Part shown: one piece after another, positions 18,371-25,093 of the stretch
Layout: each line of letters starts with the position of its first letter
Numbering within the stretch: the stretch's first letter is position 1
DNA from: an uncultured Bacteroidia bacterium
GTDB taxonomy: Bacteria; Bacteroidota; Bacteroidia; Bacteroidales; Prolixibacteraceae
Reading direction: 5' to 3'
Assembly: GCA_903905505.1 (NCBI GenBank)
Contig: CAIVGL010000064.1
Span: 1-40,783 of the forward strand
Length of the DNA stretch: 40,783 nucleotides
Position numbers and translations under genes: made by a program
The notes under the pieces: model-generated
Seen by the model: the letters and a program-made list of their open reading frames with translations, nothing else
Told to the model about the DNA's origin: nothing
Database searches by the model: none

Positions 18371-18384
18371 CGTGTTCGTACACG
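18371..18384. promoter_or_regulatory. Probable LacI-family operator, copy 2
   Basis: CGTGTTCGTACACG is the second copy, differing from the first at one central base, and it is the more symmetrical of the two (CGTGT/ACACG arms). It sits just upstream of the TAATTTTG box at 18403, overlapping where the -33 element of that promoter should be. Autoregulation of the lacI operon is therefore plausible. Confidence 0.65.
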
Positions 18385-18407
18385 ATATTAGAAAAATAGG
18401 ATTAATT

Positions 18408-18435
18408 TTGCATTTTAGATAAAGTAATATCTTTG
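18408..18435 (+). promoter_or_regulatory. Candidate promoter of the lacI-gnd operon
   Basis: TTG at 18408-18410 and TATCTTTG at 18428-18435 are 17 bases apart, within the range for Bacteroidota promoters. The overlapping TAATTTTG at 18403-18410 could instead be the -7 box of an alternative promoter. The leader to the ATG at 18530 would be roughly 85-115 bases. Confidence 0.4.
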
Positions 18436-18529
18436 TAGTTCTGAAGACCACTATCAAGGATAAAACAAAGTTTAACAAAGAGTTAGCCTATCAGCTTACG
18501 ACAACTTCTGACTATTTATTGAGTTATAA

Positions 18530-19582
18530 ATGGTGAAAAATATTCGAATTTTAGATATTGCTCTTAAGGCAGGCGTTTCCATTGGCACAGTGGATCGGGT
18601 CATACATCAACGTGGCGAAGTGTCGGAGTCTACGAGAGAGAAGATCTTGAAGATCATTCAAGACTTCGATTACAGGCCTAACATTTTAGCCAGTTCACTG
18701 GCTTCAAAAAAGGTCACCACCTTTGCATCGCTCACACCTATGGCTTTAGATCAAGATTCATTCTGGTCGAAGCCTCAAATCGGGATAAACAAAGCCATCA
18801 ATCAGCTCAAACAATTTGGGGTACAGCTTGACCCCCACTACTTTAAAATGGAAGATCCCCAATCTTTCACCCGAGAGGCTAATAAGATAATAGATTCTTC
18901 ACCTGATGGCATCTTACTCGCACCATGGGGACATCGAGAATCATTGAAGTTTACAGAGCTGCTAGATCAACAATCCATTCCATATGTGTTTATTGATTCA
19001 CATCTAGAAGAGGCTAATCCCATTGGGTTTATTGTGCAAGATTCAGAGCAGAGTGGCTATTTAGCAGCTAAGCTGATCGATTATGGCCTTGCACCTCAGA
19101 GTAATATCATGATCATTCATATTACAAAGAATTTGCAAAATGCCAATCATCTTTTGCAACGGGAGCGCGGCTTTTTAAGCTATTTTGAATCTCAACAATC
19201 AAGAGGTCATTCGATTATCAAACTTGAAGTGGAGGCCGAAAATATCTCTTCTTCCGAGAAATTCAACCTATTACTTGGTCATTCAAAAGGGATTGATGCG
19301 GTCTATGTTTCGAATTCGAAAGTACATCTCATTGCAACTCTTTTCGATCACAATAGCCTTAGACCACGAATCATTGGTTACGATATCATTCCTAAGAACA
19401 TTGAATTACTCCTGAATGGGAAGATCGATTTCTTACTTAATCAAAATCCAGAAATTCAAGGATATAAAGCAATAAACCTGTTGTTTGATCAGGTGATCAG
19501 AAAAGAAAAGGTTACCAAATCAAATTATACAGCTATCGATATTATCACCAAAGAGAACTTGAAATATTACGTATCCATCTAA
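18530..19582 (+). CDS. LacI-family transcriptional regulator of the uronate locus
   Basis: A 350 aa regulator. Residues 5-60 form the LacI helix-turn-helix and hinge (RILDIALKAGVSIGTVDRVIHQRGEVSESTREKI, then YRPNILASSLAS), and residues 65-350 a periplasmic-binding-protein-like effector domain (PDGILLAPWG, YVFIDSHLEEANPIGFIVQDSEQSGYLAAKL). It is the first gene of the rightward operon, 25 bases before the fructuronate reductase, and sits beside two LacI-type palindromes. Derepression by a uronate, or by an aldonate intermediate such as mannonate or gluconate, is likely; the effector is not predictable. A repressor role is the usual mode but is inferred. Confidence 0.88.
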   Translation: MVKNIRILDIALKAGVSIGTVDRVIHQRGEVSESTREKILKIIQDFDYRPNILASSLASKKVTTFASLTPMALDQDSFWSKPQIGINKAINQLKQFGVQLDPHYFKMEDPQSFTREANKIIDSSPDGILLAPWGHRESLKFTELLDQQSIPYVFIDSHLEEANPIGFIVQDSEQSGYLAAKLIDYGLAPQSNIMIIHITKNLQNANHLLQRERGFLSYFESQQSRGHSIIKLEVEAENISSSEKFNLLLGHSKGIDAVYVSNSKVHLIATLFDHNSLRPRIIGYDIIPKNIELLLNGKIDFLLNQNPEIQGYKAINLLFDQVIRKEKVTKSNYTAIDIITKENLKYYVSI

Positions 19583-19607
19583 CCGCTTTTTAGACAAATT
19601 AGAAAAG

Positions 19608-20459
19608 ATGAAAAAGATATCATTTGATGATTTAAATGGAAAAGTTTGCGTAATCACTGGAGGAGCAGGAATAATTGGTCAATCCCTTGTAAACGCCCTT
19701 GCTTCTGTTGGAACGAAAGTTGCCATCATTGGAAGAAATGAGGAGAAAACCAAGGCTGTTGCAGCCGAGTTGTCTAAAGTTCACCAAGCGACCATTATTG
19801 GAATAAAAGCAGATGTGCTAGACAAAAACTCATTGGAGTTAGCGAAAATAGAGATCAATCGCCTACTCGGACCTATTGACCTACTTATCAATTGCGCAGG
19901 TGGTAATTCACCGAAAGCTACAACCCAAGTCGAACAGCTTGAAGAGGCCAATCTATCTGATTTAAGTAAAACATTTTACGGTCTTCAACTTGAAGGTTTT
20001 GATGAAGTATTTGACTTGAATTTCAAAGGCACTATTCTGCCATGCATGGTCTTTACAACTGATATGTTAGATAAAAAGTCTGGCGTGGTATTAAATGTAT
20101 CCTCCATGAATGCCTATCATCCCCTAACGAAGATCCCAGCCTATTCGGCTGCAAAAGCCTCAGTTAACAATTTCACTGAATGGCTAGCTGTTCATCTAGC
20201 TAAAGCTGGCATCCGTGTCAATGCTGTAGCGCCAGGTTTTTTTCTTAGTGATCAGAACCGCTTTTTAGTAATCGATGAAAAGACAGGCGATTATTCAGCA
20301 CGTGGGAAGAAAATCGCACAAAATACACCAATGGGAAAATTTGGAAATCCAGATGATCTGCAAGGTGCCGCACTCTTTCTATTATCAGATATTTCAGCCT
20401 TTGTTACAGGCATTGTCGTTCCTGTCGATGGCGGATTTAATGCTTACAGTGGAGTTTAA
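19608..20459 (+). CDS. uxuB: SDR-family D-mannonate oxidoreductase (fructuronate reductase)
   Basis: A 283 aa short-chain dehydrogenase expected to reduce D-fructuronate to D-mannonate with NAD(P)H. The cofactor motif is TGGAGIIG (17-24), the structural motif NCAGG (95-99), and the catalytic set S165/S166, Y179 and K183 (YSAAK), with the PG turn NAVAPGFF and C-terminal PVDGGF. It belongs to the SDR type of mannonate oxidoreductase, unrelated in fold to the long-chain Escherichia UxuB. A characteristic insertion (NSPKATTQVEQLEE) follows the NCAGG motif. The substrate is inferred from the adjacent uxaC/uxaE genes; closely related SDRs act on gluconate, so this is not certain. Confidence 0.82.
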   Translation: MKKISFDDLNGKVCVITGGAGIIGQSLVNALASVGTKVAIIGRNEEKTKAVAAELSKVHQATIIGIKADVLDKNSLELAKIEINRLLGPIDLLINCAGGNSPKATTQVEQLEEANLSDLSKTFYGLQLEGFDEVFDLNFKGTILPCMVFTTDMLDKKSGVVLNVSSMNAYHPLTKIPAYSAAKASVNNFTEWLAVHLAKAGIRVNAVAPGFFLSDQNRFLVIDEKTGDYSARGKKIAQNTPMGKFGNPDDLQGAALFLLSDISAFVTGIVVPVDGGFNAYSGV

Positions 20460-20501
20460 ATTAACAGCATATAAAATATTATATTCTAAATACTTAATGC
20501 A

Positions 20502-21581
20502 ATGACATTGAAACTTAGAAAAACATTTACTTGGTCGCTATTAGTTCCCACGAGCATGGGTGTTCGACTAACGCCAGCTAATGGCCAGCCGGTTCACTCG
20601 AGTGATCTTTTTCAGATGTACGCCACCAGTGCCGAGACAAACGTGGCAAGTATTTCATCCTATCTGGGACTGCCCGTAAAAGTGCTTACCACCTTTGTTA
20701 AGGAGAGTCCAATTGCTCAGTTTATAAAAAGCAACTTGAAAAGTCGCAATATGGATTTTGAAGGACCTGAAGTCGCGCAAGAGGATCCATGGGGTTATCG
20801 ACATCAATTTAACATTGCAGATAGCGGCTTTGGATCGCGCGGACCACGTGTACAAAACGATAGAGCAGGTGAAGTTGGCAGAACATTGAATGTTAAAGAT
20901 TTCGACTTAGAGCAGATTTTTAAAGTCCAGGGGGTTCAGATCGTTCATCTATCTGGATTAATTGCAGCACTGTCTGCTGAGACGAGCAATTTCTGTCTTC
21001 AGCTAGCGCGAACAGCAAAAAAGGAAGGCTCATTAATCTCTTTTGATCTAAATTACAGGGCCTCTTTTTGGAAAGGACGTGAGAAAGAGCTTAGCGCGAC
21101 CTTTGCCGAAATTGCTTCACTATCCGATATCTTAATTGGAAACGAAGAAGACTTTCAGTTATGCTTAGGTATTGAAGGGCCTAAAACTGGTGGTGAAGGA
21201 ATTGCCAGTGAAATTGAGGGTTTCAAAGGGATGATTGGCCGAGTAAAAGAAGCTTTTCCAAATACTTCGGTCTTTGCAACAACCTTACGACAGGTTATCA
21301 GCTCAAATGAGCATCTATGGGGTGCGATTATGCTTGAGGGTGACAATTGGCAGATCGTTGAGCCACGTACCATAGCAGTTCTTGACCGCATTGGTGGTGG
21401 TGATGGCTTTGTAGGAGGATTATTATATGGAATATTAAAAGGCTGGTCATCTGATAAATGGATTCAGTTTGGCTGGGCCTCAGGTGCTCTTGCCACAACT
21501 TTCCTAACCGACTATGCACAACCAGCCGACGAAGAGATGGTGTGGAGTATCTGGAAAGGGAATGCCCGAGTAAAAAGATAA
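20502..21581 (+). CDS. PfkB-family sugar kinase (aldonate or KDG kinase)
   Basis: A 359 aa ribokinase-fold kinase. The PfkB signature 2 region reads DRIGGGDGFVGGLL at 295-308 with catalytic base D301, and FDLNYRASFW is the KDG-kinase-like segment near residue 185. The N-terminal substrate region is atypical: the usual GE(I/V)M start and the GGAE loop are replaced by SMGVRLTP and ATSAETNVA. Automatic annotation would call it 2-keto-3-deoxygluconate kinase. With no mannonate dehydratase or KDPG aldolase in the window and gnd in the operon, phosphorylation of D-gluconate to 6-phosphogluconate is at least as plausible. Family secure, substrate open. Confidence 0.82.
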   Translation: MTLKLRKTFTWSLLVPTSMGVRLTPANGQPVHSSDLFQMYATSAETNVASISSYLGLPVKVLTTFVKESPIAQFIKSNLKSRNMDFEGPEVAQEDPWGYRHQFNIADSGFGSRGPRVQNDRAGEVGRTLNVKDFDLEQIFKVQGVQIVHLSGLIAALSAETSNFCLQLARTAKKEGSLISFDLNYRASFWKGREKELSATFAEIASLSDILIGNEEDFQLCLGIEGPKTGGEGIASEIEGFKGMIGRVKEAFPNTSVFATTLRQVISSNEHLWGAIMLEGDNWQIVEPRTIAVLDRIGGGDGFVGGLLYGILKGWSSDKWIQFGWASGALATTFLTDYAQPADEEMVWSIWKGNARVKR

Positions 21582-21653
21582 GGGTATTGAATTCATATTT
21601 ATTCGATCAACTTAAAGCAACATAGCTATCAATTACATTTAAGCATCTCAAAA

Positions 21654-22943
21654 ATGATCTACTTTCAAATTGGTTCTGCGGACACTGCCCTATCTTCTGA
21701 AGATTTAAAACAGGGTTTGAATACAGCTCTTGATTTGCTTGGAAAGAAGCATAAAGTCCTAGCAATTCCTCCTGACTTCACACGTCTGGCTTCTAGAACT
21801 GGCGAATTAACTCGCTATGCTTATGATTATTATGGAGAAAAACTCACTGACATACTGCCCGCTTTAGGCACTCACACGCCCATGACGTCGCATCAGATCT
21901 CTGAGATGTTTGGAGAGATCCCACAAACGCTATTCCGGGAACATGACTGGCGCAACGATGTGATCACCCTTGGAGAGGTTCCAGCTGAATATATTCGTGA
22001 AGTCTCGCAAGATGCGGTAGATTTTGCTTGGCCTGCACAAGTTAATAAACTGCTGGTAGAAGGTGGCTTTGATTTGATCTTATCGCTAGGTCAAGTTGTT
22101 CCTCATGAGGTTGTTGGGATGGCCAATCACAATAAAAATATTTTTGTCGGAACAGGCGGTGCAGAAGGGATCAATAAGAGTCATTTCATTGGCGCTGCCT
22201 TCGGAATGGAGAAAATGATGGGACGCAGTCAGACGCCTGTACGCAAAATATTTAATTATGCGAGTCATCATTTCGCCAAACACCTTCCTATACTGTATAT
22301 CCTTACTGTTGTTGGTCGAGATGTTCAAGATGGAAAACTAAAGGTTCGTGGTCTATTTATCGGCGACGACCAGGAAGTATTTAAGGCAGCCGCTAAGCTC
22401 TCACTTGAAGTGAACTTTAATCTGCTCGATAGGCCATTCAAAAAAGTGGTGGTCTACCTTGATCCTGCCGAATTCAAGTCGACTTGGTTGGGAAACAAAT
22501 CTATCTATCGGACGCGGATGGCTATTGCTGATCAGGGAGAACTTATTGTCCTTGCACCTGGTCTAACTGAGTTTGGAGAAGATAAGGAGATTGATCAGAT
22601 GATTCGTAAATATGGCTATTTCGGTACCCCGGAAACCTTAAAAGCGGTTCGCGAAAATGAAGATCTGCGTAATAACTTAAGTGCCGCAGCTCATCTGATC
22701 CATGGCTCCTCAGAGGGTCGTTTTTCGATTACTTATTGCCCAGGGAACGAAAGCAATAATCTAAATCAGCAAGAGATTGAAAGTGTAGGATTTAAATATG
22801 ATAACTTAAAGGAAAGAATTAAACAATACGACCCTCAGAAACTTAAGGATGGTTGGAATATTGACTCAAATGGGGAGGAGTTTTATTACATCTCGAACCC
22901 TGCAATTGGGCTCTGGGCTGTACGCGAAAGATTTAAAGACTAA
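21654..22943 (+). CDS. LarA-superfamily nickel-pincer racemase/epimerase, candidate D-mannonate/D-gluconate 2-epimerase
   Basis: LarA-type enzymes invert the C2 centre of alpha-hydroxy acids using a covalently bound nickel-pincer nucleotide. In this 429 aa protein the substrate/cofactor motif IPPDFTR (D41, R44) and GTH (H74) are followed by PHEVVGMANHNK, placing H151 and K161 ten residues apart, and H177 26 residues after H151. These are the same offsets as H174, K184 and H200 of Lactiplantibacillus LarA, where the lysine carries the cofactor and the histidines ligate or face nickel. The usual SGG before the lysine is changed to ANH, a divergence from lactate racemase. D-mannonate and D-gluconate are C2 epimers, and a gluconate 2-epimerase is, to my recollection, known in this superfamily. 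Cofactor genes larB, larC and larE are not in the window. Confidence 0.8.
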   Translation: MIYFQIGSADTALSSEDLKQGLNTALDLLGKKHKVLAIPPDFTRLASRTGELTRYAYDYYGEKLTDILPALGTHTPMTSHQISEMFGEIPQTLFREHDWRNDVITLGEVPAEYIREVSQDAVDFAWPAQVNKLLVEGGFDLILSLGQVVPHEVVGMANHNKNIFVGTGGAEGINKSHFIGAAFGMEKMMGRSQTPVRKIFNYASHHFAKHLPILYILTVVGRDVQDGKLKVRGLFIGDDQEVFKAAAKLSLEVNFNLLDRPFKKVVVYLDPAEFKSTWLGNKSIYRTRMAIADQGELIVLAPGLTEFGEDKEIDQMIRKYGYFGTPETLKAVRENEDLRNNLSAAAHLIHGSSEGRFSITYCPGNESNNLNQQEIESVGFKYDNLKERIKQYDPQKLKDGWNIDSNGEEFYYISNPAIGLWAVRERFKD

Positions 22944-22946
22944 AGA

Positions 22947-23945
22947 ATGAGATTAGAAAAAATTAAGTGGGGATTGATAGGATGTGGTGATGTTACAGAA
23001 GTTAAAAGTGGACCACCGCTTCAACTAACGGAGCATTCATCTTTAGTTGCCGTTATGCGTCGAAATGGAGCTTTGGCTGAAGATTATGCTAAGCGTCATA
23101 AGGTGCCGAAATGGTACACCGATGCGTCTGAGCTTATCAATGACCCGGAAGTGAATGCAGTCTATATTGCAACGCCACCAGATGCGCATTGTGAATATGC
23201 CATTCAAGCTATGAAAGCGGGAAAACCGGTCTATGTCGAAAAGCCAATGGCCCGAAACTATGCCGAGTGTCTAGAGATGATCAAAGTTTCAGAGATGACA
23301 AATATTCCGCTTTTTACCGCTTATTACCGAAGAACGCTCCCCTTATTTGTCAAAGTTAAGGAACTTGTCGATTCGAATCAGATCGGACAAATAAGATTAG
23401 TAAACGTTCGCTTTTACGCACCACCAGAAAATGATCAAGAGCGATTAGTGGCTCCATGGCGTGTTCAGCCTGCGATTGCAGGAGGCGGATTACTATTCGA
23501 CCTTGCTTCGCACACCCTTGACTTCCTTGATTTTGTATTTGGACCAATAAGTCAAGTTAAGGCGAACGCTATGAATCAAGCAGGCCTCTACCCCGCCGAA
23601 GATCTAGTGATGGCAAATTGGCTCCATCAAACAGGCATTGCTGGCACAGGAACGTGGTGCTTTACTACTTCAGACAAAAGCACACTCGATGAGGTTGAAA
23701 TCATTGGTGAAAAAGGAAGAATAAGCTTTTCCACATTCAAAAATTCTCCGGTAATACTTGAAAACAACATTGGAAAAGAAGAATTTAGCTTTGAACGCCC
23801 AAAACATGTGCAGTCCTATTTAATGGCAGATATTGTTGCCGAATTGCGTGGCGAAGGGGAATCGCCCTCCAACGGCATCTCTGGAGCACGAACCAGTTGG
23901 GTTATGGATGAGATGGTAAAAAGTTATTACAACACGAAAGGTTAA
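22947..23945 (+). CDS. Gfo/Idh/MocA-family NAD(P)-dependent oxidoreductase
   Basis: A 332 aa oxidoreductase with an N-terminal Rossmann domain (GLIGCGDVTEVKSGP at about 8-22, with a shortened GxGxxx loop), the catalytic-lysine motif VEKPMARN near residue 97, and the (beta/alpha) C-terminal domain with a YYRRTLPLF segment and the FDLASHTLDFLDF stretch carrying the conserved histidine. Only three bases separate it from the LarA-like gene and one from pdxB, so it is very probably translationally coupled. Such enzymes oxidise sugars, inositols or aldonates; nothing in the sequence fixes the substrate. A role in uronate or aldonate side-reactions is inferred from position only. Confidence 0.85.
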   Translation: MRLEKIKWGLIGCGDVTEVKSGPPLQLTEHSSLVAVMRRNGALAEDYAKRHKVPKWYTDASELINDPEVNAVYIATPPDAHCEYAIQAMKAGKPVYVEKPMARNYAECLEMIKVSEMTNIPLFTAYYRRTLPLFVKVKELVDSNQIGQIRLVNVRFYAPPENDQERLVAPWRVQPAIAGGGLLFDLASHTLDFLDFVFGPISQVKANAMNQAGLYPAEDLVMANWLHQTGIAGTGTWCFTTSDKSTLDEVEIIGEKGRISFSTFKNSPVILENNIGKEEFSFERPKHVQSYLMADIVAELRGEGESPSNGISGARTSWVMDEMVKSYYNTKG

Positions 23946-23946
23946 G

Positions 23947-25068
23947 ATGAAAATTGTAATTGACGATAAGATCCCCTATATCAAAGGTGTTTTAGAACCC
24001 TTCGCAGATGTTATCTATCTCTCAGGGGATAAAACAAACGGTGAAGTGGTTAAAGATGCAGATGCCTTAATTACGCGAACTCGGACCATTTGCAATGAAG
24101 AAATACTTATCGGTTCTACGGTTAAATTTATCGCTACCGCCACCATTGGATTCGACCATATAGACACAGATTATTGTGAAAAAGCCAATATTGCCTGGAC
24201 TAACGCTCCAGGGTGCAATTCAAAATCGGTGGAGCAATATATTGCTTCTGCCTTGATGGTACTAGCCGAAAAACATCAATTCTCACTAACAGAAAAAACG
24301 ATTGGTATTGTTGGCGTTGGGAATGTAGGATCTAAAGTGGCGCGATTGTGCGAGACCTTGGGAATGAGGGTGCTGTTAAATGATCCTCCCCGCGTTCGGA
24401 GAGAAAAACTAAAGGGTTATGTTGGATTGGATAAGATTCTTGAACAATCAGATATCATTACTCTTCACGTCCCCTTAAATATAGATGGCGAAGACCTGAC
24501 CTTTCACTTAGCCGATTCCAACTTCTTTTCAAAAGCAAAACAAAAACCTATCCTCATTAATTCTTGTCGAGGTGAAATTATAGATACCAACTCACTTAAA
24601 CAAGCCCTTAAAGATGGACAACTATCTGGCGCTGTGATTGATTGCTGGGAAAATGAGCCTGCTATTGACCTTGAACTCCTTTCGTTAGTAGACTTAGCAA
24701 CGCCACATATTGCGGGCTATTCAAGAGATGGGAAAGCCAATGGCACTAGCATGAGCATTCGAGCGCTGAGTAAATTTTTCAAGTTGGGAATAGACAATTG
24801 GAAATGTTCAGATATTGAATTGCCAGATAACCTTGATATCTTTATCGATGGAACAGGGAAAGCAACGCAGCAAATTCTCTCAGACGCAATTCTAGCCACG
24901 TATGACATCCGTTCAGATGATAAAAAACTCAGAAGTTCGGTGAAAACATTTGAAAAACAACGAGGTGACTATCCTGTACGAAGAGAATTTCCAGTGTACC
25001 GGATATTCTGCAAAATCAACAATATCAAAGCAATAACTAAGCTTAAGCAATTAGGTTTTAAACTATAG
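23947..25068 (+). CDS. pdxB: 4-phosphoerythronate dehydrogenase PdxB
   Basis: PdxB oxidises 4-phospho-D-erythronate in the deoxyxylulose-5-phosphate-dependent pathway to pyridoxal phosphate. The 373 aa protein is a D-isomer-specific 2-hydroxyacid dehydrogenase: NAD-binding GIVGVGNVGSKVA, catalytic arginine in NSCRGEIID, glutamate in CWENEP and histidine in ATPHIAGYS. The N-terminal ATATIGFDHIDT and APGCNSKSVEQYIAS and the extra C-terminal dimerisation domain (after about residue 290) distinguish PdxB from 3-phosphoglycerate dehydrogenase. It is embedded in the uronate operon, one base after the Gfo/Idh/MocA gene and 25 before gnd. That is unusual for a vitamin biosynthesis gene. Action on another hydroxy acid cannot be excluded. 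Confidence 0.85.
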   Translation: MKIVIDDKIPYIKGVLEPFADVIYLSGDKTNGEVVKDADALITRTRTICNEEILIGSTVKFIATATIGFDHIDTDYCEKANIAWTNAPGCNSKSVEQYIASALMVLAEKHQFSLTEKTIGIVGVGNVGSKVARLCETLGMRVLLNDPPRVRREKLKGYVGLDKILEQSDIITLHVPLNIDGEDLTFHLADSNFFSKAKQKPILINSCRGEIIDTNSLKQALKDGQLSGAVIDCWENEPAIDLELLSLVDLATPHIAGYSRDGKANGTSMSIRALSKFFKLGIDNWKCSDIELPDNLDIFIDGTGKATQQILSDAILATYDIRSDDKKLRSSVKTFEKQRGDYPVRREFPVYRIFCKINNIKAITKLKQLGFKL

Positions 25069-25093
25069 CATCACAAAGAAAATAACATACAAA

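Larger units (their letters stand above)
18210..18529. promoter_or_regulatory. Divergent control region of the uronate locus
   Basis: This 320-base intergenic region separates the leftward uxaE operon from the rightward lacI operon. It holds two near-identical palindromes (18280-18293 and 18371-18384), a minus-strand -7 box candidate between them (CAAAAATA on +, 18318-18325, read as TATTTTTG), and two plus-strand -7 box candidates right of the second palindrome (TAATTTTG at 18403-18410 and TATCTTTG at 18428-18435). A run of nine cytosines lies at 18329-18337. No ORF or RNA gene is apparent. Confidence 0.6.

Noticed and set aside
21654-22943. Simple lactate racemase
   Set aside because: The loop before the cofactor lysine differs from lactate racemases, no lar biosynthesis genes or lactate permease are adjacent, and all neighbours handle uronates or aldonates.
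23947-25068. Reading as D-3-phosphoglycerate dehydrogenase
   Set aside because: The APGCNSKSVEQYIAS and ATATIGFDHIDT motifs and the C-terminal dimerisation domain fit PdxB; no ACT domain is present.
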